Assembly: GCA_029319145.1 (NCBI GenBank)
Contig: CP119753.1
Span: 868,001 to 932,000 of the forward strand
Direction: 5' to 3'
From: Microbacter sp. GSS18
GTDB lineage: Bacteria > Actinomycetota > Actinomycetes > Actinomycetales > Microbacteriaceae
Length of the DNA stretch: 64,000 nucleotides
Shown here: positions 25,152 to 35,923 of the stretch, in pieces
How positions within the stretch are numbered: position 1 is the first letter of the stretch
Layout: each line of letters opens with the position of its first letter
Notes under the pieces: generated by a model
Told to the model about the DNA's origin: nothing
The model's database searches: none
The model's input: only the letters and a program-made list of their open reading frames with translations
Made by a program: the position numbers and the translations under genes

Positions 25152-25598
25152 GTGCGCTTGAGCTTCCTCGATCGCTTCCGTCCGGTCGGAGCCCCGGGTG
25201 CGGCCGCGACGGCCGTTCCGGCCGCGGACCGGCGCGGACCCGAGGAAGAGCTCGCGCCCGTCTTCGCAGCGCTCGCTCCGGACGTGCGTGCCGCCGAGGA
25301 AGCGGTCGCGGCAGCGCAGAGGTCCGCGGCGGACGCGCGCGAGGAGGCGCGGGCGTCCGCGGCGTCGATCGTCGAACGGGCCCACGCGGATGCCGCGGCG
25401 GCGCGCGCGGAAGCCGCGCTGCAGGTCGAGAGCGCCGCCGCGGCGGCCGATCGGGACATCGTCGACGCGGCCCGCGCCGAGGCCGACCGCATCGACGATG
25501 CGGCGCGGCGGGCGCTTCCCGCCGCCGTCGACCGCGTGGTGGGACGCCTGCGCGAGGAGCTCCTGGAGCGACCAGAGAAGGCGGAGACCGTCTCGTGA
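25152..25598 (+). CDS. V/A-type ATPase peripheral-stalk subunit (G/H-like)
   Basis: First gene of the rotary ATPase operon. The product (148 aa) is Ala/Arg/Glu-rich. A long coiled coil from about residue 45 to 115 (AAQRSAADAREEARASAA onwards) is typical of the G/H stalk partner of subunit E. The N-terminal 45 residues are Pro/Ala-rich and probably flexible. GTG 25152 lies 10 nt after GGGAGG (25136-25141). Sequence alone does not identify this subunit firmly; position at the head of a complete V/A operon carries much of the call. Confidence 0.75.
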   Translation: MRLSFLDRFRPVGAPGAAATAVPAADRRGPEEELAPVFAALAPDVRAAEEAVAAAQRSAADAREEARASAASIVERAHADAAAARAEAALQVESAAAAADRDIVDAARAEADRIDDAARRALPAAVDRVVGRLREELLERPEKAETVS

Positions 25599-26498
25599 TC
25601 GGCGACTGGACCGCGGCGGCGGTGCGTGCGCGTTCGACGAGCGCGCGGCGGCTGGGGACGGGCGGTGCCGACGCCGTCGCCCGCCGGTCGGATCTCGCTT
25701 CGGCGATCGAGGCGCTCGGAACGAGCCTCTACGCCTCGCGCGTGGCGACGTCCGACGACCTCGCGGCCGCCCAGCGCGACGTGAAGCGCGCGGTCCTGTG
25801 GGAGCTGCGGGTGCTCGCGGGATGGATGCCGCCCGCGGGCACACGGCTCGCTCGGGCACTCGCGGCCGTGTTCGAGTACGAGGACCTCGTGGCCGTCGTG
25901 GATGCGCTCGAGCGCGGCGTCCAGGCTCCGCCGCGCTACGATCTCGGCGCGCTGGCGACGGTGTCCGCGGGGGTGTGGGAGGCCGCGTCTCCCGCGGCCA
26001 TCCGCGCGGACCTGCGGCACGGCGTGTGGGGCGATCCGGGAGCCGAGCCGTCGGCGATGGCCGATGTGCTCGCGGCGAGCCTCCTGCGCAGGATCGCATC
26101 CGCGGCTCCCGCGACCGCGTCCTGGGCGACGGGTGCGCTCGCGCTGCGGGCCGCCCGCATCCGCGTCGTGGAGGGTCGGCAGCCGCCGGATCGATTCGTC
26201 GCGCTCTCCCGGGCGGTGCTCGGCGAGGCGTGGGTCGCGCGCCGCGAGCTGGCAGGTCTCCGGGCGGCGCTCCCGCCGTCGGGCGCCGCGCCGCTGACCG
26301 GTGTCGACGACCCTGCGCAGCTGTGGCGTGCCGAGCAGGGGTGGCGGTCTCGCGCCGAGAGCGACGGGTTCCGTCTGCTGCGCGACCGCGGTCTCGGCCC
26401 CGAGACGGCGGTCGGCGCGTTCGCCGTGCTGTGGAGCGATGCGCTGCGCGTGGCCGAGGCCCTCGCGGCGGCCGATGCCGGGGGAGGGGAGCTCCTCG

Positions 26499-26512
<14 letters not shown>
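25595..26512 (+). CDS. V/A-type ATPase subunit C (central-stalk socket)
   Basis: A 305-aa, almost all-helical protein matching V-type subunit C/d, which seats the DF shaft on the membrane rotor ring. Features are VRARSTSARRLG near the start, a conserved-looking MPPAGTRLARALAAVFEYEDLVAVVDAL block, and repeated helical units to the C terminus. GTG 25595 overlaps the previous stop (GTGA). In Thermus and Enterococcus operons subunit C follows E; here it comes before subunit I, an unusual order. Confidence 0.82.
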
Positions 26513-28261
<1,749 letters not shown>

Positions 28262-28262
28262 C

Positions 28263-28490
28263 ATGCCGGATCTCCTCCGCATCGCGGTCATCGGCGAGGA
28301 GCACCTGGTCGACGGGTACCGGCTCGCGGGTGCGACGGTGCTGGTCGCCGCCGACGCCGAGGCGGTCAGGCGCGCGTGGCAGGCGCTCCCCGAGGACGCC
28401 GGCGTCGTCGTGCTCACCGCGCAGGCGGCGGCGTCGCTCGGCGAGGACGTCGGGGAGGGGCGCCGCATGGTGGCGGTGATGCCCGTATGA
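28263..28490 (+). CDS. V/A-type ATPase subunit F (short form)
   Basis: A 75-aa Rossmann-like protein (RIAVIGEEHLVDGYRLAGA, VVVLTAQAAASL) matching subunit F, which completes the DF shaft. Family members are usually about 100 aa; here the C-terminal helix that packs against D is much reduced. ATG 28263 starts 1 nt after the subunit K stop. It overlaps subunit E by 4 nt. Confidence 0.8.
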   Translation: MPDLLRIAVIGEEHLVDGYRLAGATVLVAADAEAVRRAWQALPEDAGVVVLTAQAAASLGEDVGEGRRMVAVMPV

Positions 28491-29023
28491 GCGCCCGCCG
28501 GGCGGGGCTCCCCGACGGGGCGGAGGAGGCGCTGGAGCCGGTGCGGCGCGCGATCGCCGCGGCTGCCGAGCGGCAGGCCGACCGGATGCGGCGGGAGGCC
28601 GATGACGAGCGCGCCGCGATCGTGCACAAAGCGGAGGACGAGGCGGCCCGCATCATCGCCGCGGCGGTCGCCGACGGCCGGGCGGCGGGCGAGATCGTGG
28701 CCCGCGACGGCTCGGCGCGCGCACGCCGCACGGCCTCCGAGCACGTGCTCGCACACCGCGAAGCCGCGAGAGGACGTCTGCGCGACGAGGTCAGGGCCCG
28801 CGTGCGCGATCTCGTGAGCGACGAGCGGTATCCGGACATGCGACGCGGTCTCGAAGCGCGGGGGAGGGCGCTTCTCGGACCCCACGCCGTCGTGACCGAG
28901 CATCCCGACGGCGGTGTGATCGTGGACGCGGGGTCGCGGCGGCTGGACCTGTCGCTTCCGGCTCTCGCCGATGCGGCGTCGGAGCGGATGCCGAAGGAGA
29001 TGCGGGACGTATGGAGCGGGTGA
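28487..29023 (+). CDS. V/A-type ATPase peripheral-stalk subunit E
   Basis: A 178-aa protein with the E-subunit layout. A long N-terminal coiled coil (about residues 15-95, ADRMRREADDERAAIVHKAE and onwards) is followed by a globular alpha/beta domain with VTEHPDGGVIVDAGSRRLD, the strand pair that contacts the A/B head. ATG 28487 overlaps subunit F (ATGA). Its last 13 nt overlap subunit A. Confidence 0.86.
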   Translation: MSARRAGLPDGAEEALEPVRRAIAAAAERQADRMRREADDERAAIVHKAEDEAARIIAAAVADGRAAGEIVARDGSARARRTASEHVLAHREAARGRLRDEVRARVRDLVSDERYPDMRRGLEARGRALLGPHAVVTEHPDGGVIVDAGSRRLDLSLPALADAASERMPKEMRDVWSG

Positions 29024-30744
29024 GCACGCGGGGCTCCGTCGTCCGCGTGAGCGGGCCGCTCGTCGAGGTCGAGGGCGTCGGCGACCTGGCGATGGCCGAT
29101 GTGGTGGCGCTCGGACCGGATCGGATGAGCGCCGAGACCGTCGAGCGCGAGGGCGACCGAGCCGTCCTGCAGGCGTACGAGTACACCGGCGGTCTGCGCA
29201 GCGGCGACCTCGCCGAGTCGACCGGAGCCCAGCTGTCGGTCCCGCTCGGTCCGGGGCTGCTGGGCCAGGCGTTCGACGGACTCCTGCGTCCGCTCACCGG
29301 CGCCGGACTGTGGCTCGGCGCGGCGCGCACGGCGGAGGCCCCCGGGCAGGCCAGGTCGTGGCGGTTCACCGCGTCCGCTCGCGTCGGCGACCACGTCGCC
29401 GCGGGAGAGGTGATCGGAACGGTGGCGGATGCCGGATCGGTCGAGCATCGCGTGCTCGTGCCCGCCGGTTCGGACGGGACCCTCACGTGGGTCGCCGGTG
29501 CCGAACCGGTCGCCGCCGACGCCGTCATCGCCCGGGTCGGGGACCGCGACGTGGGACTGACCGTGCCGTGGCCGATCCGGCGGCCGCGCCCGTTCCGGCA
29601 GCGGCGCTCCGAGGCCGTGCCGCTGCGGACGGGACAGCGCGTGCTGGACCTGCTGTTCCCCGTGGCTCAGGGCGCGACCGCGGCGGTCCCCGGCGGCTTC
29701 GGGGCGGGCAAGACCCTGCTGCTGCAGCAGATCGCGAAGTGGAGCGATGCCGACGTCATCGTCTACGTGGGGTGCGGCGAGCGCGGGAACGAGATGGCCG
29801 ACGTGCTCGGGACCCTCACCGAGCTCTCGGACGAGCGGACCGGCGGGCGGCTCATCGACCGCACGGTGATCATCGCCAACACGTCGAACATGCCCATGAT
29901 GGCGCGCGAGGCGGGGATCCACACCGGCGTCACCGTCGCGGAGTACTACCGCGACATGGGCTACGACGTCGTGGTCATCGCGGACTCGACGTCGCGCTGG
30001 GCCGAGGCGCTGCGCGAGTTCGCGAACCGCAACGGGCAGCTGCCCGCCGAGGAGGGGTATCCGGCGAGCCTCGCCAGCGAGCTCGCGGCGTTCTACGAGC
30101 GGGCGGGGCGTGTCGACACGATCGGCGGCACGGTCGCCTCGGTCACCGTGATCGGCGCCGTGTCGCCTCCAGGCGGTGACATGACCGAACCGGTGACGAC
30201 GGCCACGCAGCGGTTCGCGCGCACGCTGTGGCAGCTCGATCGCGACCTCGCCTACGCCCGCCATTACCCCGCGGTCAGCTGGACGGCCTCCTTCGCGCGC
30301 GACGACGATGCGATCGGCAGGTGGTACGCCGAGAACGGCGATGCGGCGTGGGCCGCCCGCCGCGCTCGCGCGATCACGATGCTGGCCGAGTCCGACCGGC
30401 TGGCCTCTCTCGCAGAGCTCCTCGGCCAGGCCTCGCTGCCCGGTCATGAGCGCATGATCCTGCTCGGCGGTCGACTGGTGCGCGACGGCGTGCTCATGCA
30501 GAGCGCTCTGAGCCCGAACGACGTCTACTGCTCCGCGGAGAAGGCGGCCGCGATCCTCGACCTCGTGCTGGATGTCGCCGACCGCTGCGCACTGCTGGCC
30601 TCCGAGGGCGTGCCGGCGGCCGCGATCGAACGCATCGACTTCGGCGATGTGCTGCGAGCGCGGGACGAGACCGGTCCCGACGACGCCGCCGGCGTCGAGG
30701 CCCGCCGTGAGCCGATGCTCCGGCGGCTGGAGGCGCTGCGGTGA
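29011..30744 (+). CDS. V/A-type ATPase catalytic subunit A
   Basis: A 577-aa catalytic subunit. Walker A is GAGKT at residues 231-235, within GGFGAGKTLLLQQIAKW; the conserved ADSTSRWAEALRE and SPPGGDMTEPVT follow. The non-homologous region between the beta barrel and nucleotide domain (about residues 110-190), which distinguishes V/A-type A subunits from F-type beta, is present. ATP hydrolysis or synthesis occurs at the A/B interface. ATG 29011 lies inside the end of subunit E. All core motifs look intact. Confidence 0.95.
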   Translation: MERVSTRGSVVRVSGPLVEVEGVGDLAMADVVALGPDRMSAETVEREGDRAVLQAYEYTGGLRSGDLAESTGAQLSVPLGPGLLGQAFDGLLRPLTGAGLWLGAARTAEAPGQARSWRFTASARVGDHVAAGEVIGTVADAGSVEHRVLVPAGSDGTLTWVAGAEPVAADAVIARVGDRDVGLTVPWPIRRPRPFRQRRSEAVPLRTGQRVLDLLFPVAQGATAAVPGGFGAGKTLLLQQIAKWSDADVIVYVGCGERGNEMADVLGTLTELSDERTGGRLIDRTVIIANTSNMPMMAREAGIHTGVTVAEYYRDMGYDVVVIADSTSRWAEALREFANRNGQLPAEEGYPASLASELAAFYERAGRVDTIGGTVASVTVIGAVSPPGGDMTEPVTTATQRFARTLWQLDRDLAYARHYPAVSWTASFARDDDAIGRWYAENGDAAWAARRARAITMLAESDRLASLAELLGQASLPGHERMILLGGRLVRDGVLMQSALSPNDVYCSAEKAAAILDLVLDVADRCALLASEGVPAAAIERIDFGDVLRARDETGPDDAAGVEARREPMLRRLEALR

Positions 30745-32171
30745 CGACCTCGACCGGATCGCACGAGCCCCGCCGGCGCACGGCCGAGGCGCAGCGCATC
30801 GAGTTCCGCGATGTCCACGCGCTGCGGGGTCCGCTCCTCGTGCTCGGCGAAACCTCCGACGTCGGCTGGGACGAATCCGCCGTCGTCGAACTGGACGACG
30901 GGTCGGTTCGTCACGGCGTCGTGCTCGAGGTCGAGCGTGATCTGGTGACGCTGCAGGTGCTCGAGGGGACGGCGGGCATCGAACCGGGATCGGTCGGCGT
31001 CCGGTTCACCGGCGACCCGTTCGCGATCCCGGTCGGCCCGGGCTGGCTCGGGCGGGTGTGCAACGGCCGGGGCGATCCGCTCGACGGCGGGCCCCCGGTG
31101 GTCGGCGAGGCGACGGTGCCGGTGAACGGGATGCCGCTGAACCCGGTCCACCGCGAGCCTCCGGCCGACCCCATCCGCACGGGCATCTCGGCGATCGACG
31201 GCCTGACCACGCTGGTCCGCGGGCAGAAGCTCCCGATCTTCTCCGTCCCGGGTCTGTCCCACCTGGCACTGGCGACCCAGATCGCCGCGCAGGCCCGCTC
31301 CGCGGGCGCGGGCTTCCGCGTCGTCTTCGTGGCGATGGGCCTCACGCACGCCGACATCGACATGGTGCGCGACCGTCTCGAGGAGCGCGCCGCCTCGGGC
31401 GAACTCGTGCTGCTGCTGAACGCCGCCGACGATCCCGTCATCGAGCGCATCCTCGCCCCTCGTGTGGGGCTCACGATCGCGGAGCACCTGGCGTACGAGG
31501 AAGGGGACGACGTGCTCGTGATCATGTCGGACATGACCAGCTACGCCGAGGCCGTGCGCGAGGTGTCGGCGGCGCGGCGCGAGATCCCCGCCCGCCGCGG
31601 CTATCCGGGCTACCTGTACAGCGATCTCGCCTCGATCTACGAACGGTGCGGACGCGTGCGCGGTCACGACGGGTCGGTGACGATCGTCCCGGTGCTCACG
31701 ATGCCCGGCGGCGACATCACGCATCCCGTGCCCGACCTCACCGGCTACATCACCGAGGGCCAGGTCGTGCTCGCCGCCGACGTCGCGGCGCGAGGGGTCC
31801 ACCCGCCGGTCGACACGGGTTCGTCGCTGTCGCGGCTCATGCGGGCGGGAGCAGGCGAAGGCCGTACGCGCGAGGATCACCTGCCGGTGTCGGCGCAGGC
31901 CCTCGCGTCGCTGTCGCGCTCGATGCGCGCTGCCGAGCTGGCGGAGCTGATGGGATCCGATTCGCTGGGGGAGACCGATCAAGCCTACCTGCGCTACCGG
32001 GACCGCTTCGAACGCAGCGTGCTCACGCAGCGAGAGAACGAGGACCGGTCGTTCGATCAGACGCTCGACCGGATCTGGGACGCGCTGGGAGCACTTCCCG
32101 AGCGTGAGCTGACGATGATCCCGACGGCGATGATCGAACGTCACCGCGCGCGTCACGAGGAGGAGCAGTGA
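30741..32171 (+). CDS. V/A-type ATPase regulatory subunit B
   Basis: A 476-aa non-catalytic partner of A. Family blocks visible are PIRTGISAIDGLTTLVRGQK, LPIFSVPGLSHLALATQIAA (which replaces the P-loop, so no catalytic Walker lysine), and MSDMTSYAEAVREVSAARRE with GYPGYLYSDLASIYERCGR. The GTG at 30741 overlaps subunit A by 4 nt (GTGA). It forms the A3B3 head with its upstream neighbour. Confidence 0.95.
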   Translation: MTTSTGSHEPRRRTAEAQRIEFRDVHALRGPLLVLGETSDVGWDESAVVELDDGSVRHGVVLEVERDLVTLQVLEGTAGIEPGSVGVRFTGDPFAIPVGPGWLGRVCNGRGDPLDGGPPVVGEATVPVNGMPLNPVHREPPADPIRTGISAIDGLTTLVRGQKLPIFSVPGLSHLALATQIAAQARSAGAGFRVVFVAMGLTHADIDMVRDRLEERAASGELVLLLNAADDPVIERILAPRVGLTIAEHLAYEEGDDVLVIMSDMTSYAEAVREVSAARREIPARRGYPGYLYSDLASIYERCGRVRGHDGSVTIVPVLTMPGGDITHPVPDLTGYITEGQVVLAADVAARGVHPPVDTGSSLSRLMRAGAGEGRTREDHLPVSAQALASLSRSMRAAELAELMGSDSLGETDQAYLRYRDRFERSVLTQRENEDRSFDQTLDRIWDALGALPERELTMIPTAMIERHRARHEEEQ

Positions 32172-32779
32172 ACACCCCGGCGAGCCGACCGGCACGGGCG
32201 CGGCTGGAGCGGCGCCTCGCGGTCGCCCGGCACGCCGCGGAGCTGCTCGAGCGCCGACAGCGCATCATGGCCGACGAGGTCGAGCGGCTCGAGTTGCAGG
32301 CCGATCGCAGCCGTGCCGAGTGGGAGCGCCTGGCCCGCGACGCGGCCGTATGGCTCCGGCGTGCGACCGCACTCGATGGCCGCGAGCGCATTCACGAGGC
32401 CGCGCCGCTCGAGGAGGCTGCCGCGACGGTGACGTGGAGCTCCGCGATGGGGGCGCTGCGCCCGGACGAGATCGCGTGCGAGCTGCCGCCGAAGCGGGCG
32501 GTCGGCGGGAGCTCGGCGCTGGCCCTGGCCGCGGCCGCCCATCGCGACGCGCTCGTCGCCGGCGTCCGACACGCCGTCATCGACCACGCCCGGGCGCGTC
32601 TGGCCGCGGAGCTGCAGGCGACGCAGGTCCGCCGTCGGGCGATCGAGCGCCGGTGGGTGCCGCGTCTCGAGCAGGATCTGCGCCGCATGCGCGACCAGCT
32701 CGAGCAGCAGGACCTCGAAGAGACGCTTCGTCTGCGCTGGGCGGCCGATCTCAGCGCCGAAGAGAGGAGCCCATCATGA
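32168..32779 (+). CDS. V/A-type ATPase central-shaft subunit D
   Basis: A 203-aa protein with two long helices flanking a short middle section, as expected for the rotating shaft. The N-terminal coil is ARLERRLAVARHAAELLERR and the C-terminal coil spans about residues 140-195 (VRRRAIERRWVPRLEQDLRR). GTG 32168 overlaps subunit B (GTGA). It completes an A3B3-DF-C-EG-I-K inventory within this operon. Confidence 0.9.
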   Translation: MNTPASRPARARLERRLAVARHAAELLERRQRIMADEVERLELQADRSRAEWERLARDAAVWLRRATALDGRERIHEAAPLEEAAATVTWSSAMGALRPDEIACELPPKRAVGGSSALALAAAAHRDALVAGVRHAVIDHARARLAAELQATQVRRRAIERRWVPRLEQDLRRMRDQLEQQDLEETLRLRWAADLSAEERSPS

Positions 32780-33198
32780 CCGTGATCCTGGTCGCGGTGC
32801 ACGACTCCACCGCCGCGTTCGAGGCGGCCGATGCCGCCATCGCACTGGCGGCGCGCCTGGGTGCGCGCCTGCGCGCGGTCGCCGTGGTCGACCCCGAGCC
32901 GGTGACGGGCGGGCCGCATCCCACGACGGCTCTCGTGCATCTCGAAGACGGCGCGGACGCGGCGCTGCGCCATGTGGTGCGCGTGGCCGACGAGGCGAGC
33001 GTGCCGGCGACGACCACGCGGCGGCACGGGCGCATCGCGCGCGAGATCCTCGCCGAGGCGCGCGAATGCTCGGCGGACCTCGTCGTCATGGCCGTCGTCG
33101 ACCGCCCGGGCCACGCGATCCCGCGCGTCGGCAGCCATACGCTCCGCGTGCTCGAGCATGCGGAGGTGCCGGTGGTCGTCGTGCCGCCGCGGATCTGA
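32776..33198 (+). CDS. Universal stress protein A-like protein
   Basis: A 140-aa UspA-fold protein (TVILVAVHDSTAAFEAADAA, then LVVMAVVDRPGHAI, then VPVVVVPPRI). The usual ATP-binding G-2x-G-9x-G(S/T) motif is not intact: the corresponding stretch reads GHAIPRVGSHT, so ATP binding is doubtful. ATG 32776 overlaps subunit D by 4 nt, making it the tenth cistron of the ATPase operon. Co-expression suggests a role in controlling or sensing the ATPase, which is inference. Confidence 0.88.
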   Translation: MTVILVAVHDSTAAFEAADAAIALAARLGARLRAVAVVDPEPVTGGPHPTTALVHLEDGADAALRHVVRVADEASVPATTTRRHGRIAREILAEARECSADLVVMAVVDRPGHAIPRVGSHTLRVLEHAEVPVVVVPPRI

Positions 33199-33212
33199 TC
33201 GATCGGAAAGCG

Positions 33213-33240
33213 CGAAGCCCCCGATCTCTCGAGGGCTTCG
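33213..33240. terminator. Bidirectional terminator between the ATPase operon and tRNA-Gly
   Basis: CGAAGCCC (33213-33220) pairs with GGGCTTCG (33233-33240) across a 12-nt loop, placed between the converging usp gene and tRNA-Gly. Confidence 0.75.
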
Positions 33241-33245
33241 TGGCG

Positions 33246-33319
33246 TGGAGGGGGCGACGGGAATCGAACCCGCACAACCAGTTTGGAAGACTGGGACTCT
33301 ACCATTGAGCTACGCCCCC
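33246..33319 (-). tRNA. tRNA-Gly (TCC)
   Basis: On the minus strand, acceptor GGGGGCG pairs with CGCCCCC. The CCAGT/ACTGG stem holds loop CTTCCAA (anticodon TCC), and the T arm has GGTTCGATTCC. CCA is encoded at 33248-33246. Confidence 0.97.
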
Positions 33320-33339
33320 GCTGGCGCGGGACCTCCGAC

Positions 33340-33345
33340 AGTCTA
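33340..33345 (-). promoter_or_regulatory. Putative -10 box of tRNA-Gly
   Basis: TAGACT on the minus strand, about 20 nt before the tRNA 5' end. The same hexamer precedes tRNA-Pro on the other strand. Confidence 0.45.
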
Positions 33346-33408
33346 GCCGCATCCCGGCACCGCTCCGGACCGCGGTTCGCCGCTGAGAGCAATTCCCGGC
33401 CCGTCGGC

Positions 33409-33414
33409 TAGACT
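33409..33414 (+). promoter_or_regulatory. Putative -10 box of tRNA-Pro
   Basis: TAGACT 41 nt before the tRNA-Pro 5' end, within the short divergent region shared with tRNA-Gly. Confidence 0.4.
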
Positions 33415-33455
33415 TGCTGGGGCCGTTCGGCGCATGTCCGCGTGCGCACCCCGCC

Positions 33456-33529
33456 CGGGGCGTAGCTCAGCTTGGTAGAGCGCCCGCTTTGGGAGCGGGA
33501 AGTCGCAGGTTCAAATCCTGTCGCCCCGA
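33456..33529 (+). tRNA. tRNA-Pro (TGG)
   Basis: Acceptor CGGGGCG pairs with CGCCCCG. The CCCGC/GCGGG stem holds loop TTTGGGA (anticodon TGG), and the T arm has GGTTCAAATCC. Discriminator A at 33529; CCA is not encoded. Confidence 0.97.
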
Positions 33530-33609
33530 CATCACGGCCCGGAGAATTCCACCCCAGACCTTAGACCCGCCGCGCATGCGCGCGGTCCAGACGAGGAGAT
33601 GTACAAGTC

Positions 33610-35148
33610 ATGGTCACGAGCACCGTCGAGAAGCTGACCCCGACCCGGGTGAAGCTGCACATCACGGTCACCCCCGACGAGCTCAAGCCGAGCATCGCGC
33701 ACGCCTACGAGCACATCGCCAAGGACGTCCAGATCCCCGGCTTCCGCAAGGGCAAGGTGCCCGCCCCGATCATCGACCAGCGCATCGGTCGCGGCGCCGT
33801 CCTCGAGCACGCGGTCAGCGACGGCCTGGACGGCTTCTACCGCGAGGCCGTCGAGGCCAACGAGCTGCGCGTGCTCGGCCGCCCCAGCGCCGAGGTCCTC
33901 GAGTGGCCCGACGAGAAGGACTTCACCGGTGACCTCGCCGTCGCCGTCGAGGTCGACGTCCGCCCCGAGTTCGAGCTGCCCGCCTTCGACGGCATCACCA
34001 TCGAGGTCGACGCCGCCGAGACCGACGACGCCGCCGTCGACGCCGAGCTCGACCGCCTGCGCGGTCGCTTCGGCACGCTCGTGACCGTGGACCGTCCCGC
34101 CGCGACCGGCGACTTCGTGGAGCTCGACCTGGTCGCCGTCATCGAGGGCGCCGAGGTGGACCGTGCCGAGGGCGTGTCGTACGAGGTCGGCTCGGGCGAG
34201 CTGCTCGAGGGCATCGACGAGGCCATCGACTCGCTCACCGCCGGTGAGGACACCACCTTCCGCTCCAAGCTGGTCGGCGGCGACAACGCCGGCGCCGAGG
34301 CCGAGGTGTCGGTCACGGTCAAGGCCGTCAAGGAGCGCGAGCTTCCCGAGGCCGACGACGACTTCGCCCAGATGGCGAGCGAGTTCGACACGATCGGCGA
34401 ACTGCGCGAGAGCCTCGTCGAGCGCGTCGGACAGCAGTCGGTCGCCACGCAGGGCTCGGCCGCGCGCGACAAGCTCATCGAGACGCTCCTGGAGCAGGTC
34501 GAGATCCCCGTCCCGCCGCAGCTGATCGAGGACGAAGTCCACAGCCACCTCGAGGGCGAGGGTCGTCTCGAGGACGACGTGCACCGCGCCGAGGTGACCG
34601 AGGCCAGCGAGAAGCAGTTCAAGACCCAGATGCTGCTCGACGCGATCGCCGAGCAGACCAACGTCCAGGTCTCGCAGGACGAGCTCACCCAGTACCTGAT
34701 CCAGGCGTCGGCCCAGTACGGCATGCCGCCGCAGGACTTCGTCAACGCGCTGCAGCAGAACAACCAGCTGCCCGCGATGGTCGGCGAGGTCGCGCGCAAC
34801 AAGGCCCTGGCCGTCGCGCTCGGCAAGGTGACGGTCGTCGACACCGACGGCAAGGCGGTCGACCTGACCGGCTTCGTCGCCGTCGAGGACGAGGAGGAGG
34901 CCGCCGAGGAGGTCGTCGAGGAGGCCGAGGAGATCGCGGACGCCGCCGCCGAGGCCGACACGATCATCGCCGCCGAGGAGGCCGCCGCCGAGGAGGCCCC
35001 GAAGAAGGCCCCGGCCAAGAAGCGCGCCCCCGCGAAGAAGGACGAGGCCGCCGCCGAGGAGGCCCCGAAGAAGGCCCCGGCCAAGAAGCGTGCGCCCGCC
35101 AAGAAGAAGACCGACGCGCCGGCCGAGGAGACCCCCGCGGCCGAGTGA
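33610..35148 (+). CDS. tig: Trigger factor (ribosome-associated chaperone, PPIase)
   Basis: A 512-aa protein. The ribosome-binding domain includes [13 protein letters not shown] (signature GFRxGxxP, residues 41-53), an FKBP-type PPIase domain follows at about 155-240, and a helical C-terminal chaperone domain runs to about 430. It ends in an atypical 80-residue tail: an acidic Glu/Ala stretch, then two copies of a Lys/Ala/Pro unit ([18 protein letters not shown]). Most trigger factors stop before this tail, near 430-460 aa. GAGGAG lies about 10 nt upstream of ATG 33610. It is followed by a strong terminator and clpP1. Confidence 0.96.
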   Translation: MVTSTVEKLTPTRVKLHITVTPDELKPSIAHAYEHIAKDVQIPGFRKGKVPAPIIDQRIGRGAVLEHAVSDGLDGFYREAVEANELRVLGRPSAEVLEWPDEKDFTGDLAVAVEVDVRPEFELPAFDGITIEVDAAETDDAAVDAELDRLRGRFGTLVTVDRPAATGDFVELDLVAVIEGAEVDRAEGVSYEVGSGELLEGIDEAIDSLTAGEDTTFRSKLVGGDNAGAEAEVSVTVKAVKERELPEADDDFAQMASEFDTIGELRESLVERVGQQSVATQGSAARDKLIETLLEQVEIPVPPQLIEDEVHSHLEGEGRLEDDVHRAEVTEASEKQFKTQMLLDAIAEQTNVQVSQDELTQYLIQASAQYGMPPQDFVNALQQNNQLPAMVGEVARNKALAVALGKVTVVDTDGKAVDLTGFVAVEDEEEAAEEVVEEAEEIADAAAEADTIIAAEEAAAEEAPKKAPAKKRAPAKKDEAAAEEAPKKAPAKKRAPAKKKTDAPAEETPAAE

Positions 35149-35166
35149 TCTCCCCGCGACCCTGAG

Positions 35167-35202
35167 CGAAGGGGACGGATGCCCGTGCATCCGTCCCCTT
35201 CG
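35167..35202 (+). terminator. Strong terminator after tig
   Basis: A 15-bp perfect stem: 35167-35181 (CGAAGGGGACGGATG) pairs with 35188-35202 across the 6-nt loop CCCGTG; TCGTCTCT follows. Confidence 0.9.
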
Positions 35203-35304
35203 TCGTCTCTGCGCGACGCGCGATCTGCCCAGGGCGAACACGGCCGGATGCGGCGCGACGCGCCGGTAGATTCGATGGCGAGACCCGAGGAATCAGGAGC
35301 ACAC

Positions 35305-35892
35305 ATGGCCGCTGAACCCCTTGTCGCGACGAGCGTCTTCGACAAGCTGCTGAGAGACCGCATCATCTGGCTCGGCTCGGAGGTGCGCGACGAGAACGCG
35401 AACGAGATCTGCGCGAAGATCCTCCTCCTCGCCGCCGAGGACTCGCAGAAGGACATCTACCTCTACATCAACTCGCCCGGCGGCTCGATCACGGCGGGCA
35501 TGGCGATCTACGACACGATGCAGTTCGTCCCGAACGACATCGTGACCGTCGGCATCGGCATGGCCGCGTCGATGGGCCAGCTGCTGCTGACCAGCGGCAC
35601 GAAGGGCAAGCGCTACATCACCCCGAACGCCCGTGTGCTGCTGCACCAGCCGCACGGCGGCTTCGGCGGCACGGCGAGCGACATCCAGACGCAGGCGCAG
35701 CTCATCCTCGACATGAAGAAGCGCCTCGCCGAGATCACCGCGGCGCAGACCGGCAAGACGGTCGAGCAGATCAACGCCGACGGCGACCGCGACCGCTGGT
35801 TCGGGGCCGAGGAGGCACTCGAGTACGGCTTCGTCGACCACATCCGCGAGCACGCCGTGGACGTGTCCGGCGGCGGCGGAACCGCAGACTGA
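35305..35892 (+). CDS. clpP: ATP-dependent Clp protease proteolytic subunit 1
   Basis: A 195-aa serine protease subunit. The catalytic triad is S89 (GMAASMGQ), H114 (LLHQPHGG) and D163 (DRDRWFG). Actinobacteria make an active ClpP1P2 hetero-tetradecamer capped by ClpX or ClpC, and this gene and its neighbour encode the two rings. ATG 35305 has AGGAG 9 nt upstream; a TAGATT at 35269-35274 is a possible -10. It lies 31 nt before clpP2. Confidence 0.96.
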   Translation: MAAEPLVATSVFDKLLRDRIIWLGSEVRDENANEICAKILLLAAEDSQKDIYLYINSPGGSITAGMAIYDTMQFVPNDIVTVGIGMAASMGQLLLTSGTKGKRYITPNARVLLHQPHGGFGGTASDIQTQAQLILDMKKRLAEITAAQTGKTVEQINADGDRDRWFGAEEALEYGFVDHIREHAVDVSGGGGTAD

Positions 35893-35923
35893 CGGCACCC
35901 AGGGCGAAAGAGAGAGAATCGCG

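Noticed and set aside
33599..33637. A 12-codon upstream frame overlapping the tig start (from ATG 33599)
   Set aside because: Its ATG directly touches the GAGGAG site, leaving no SD spacing; the overlap is probably fortuitous.
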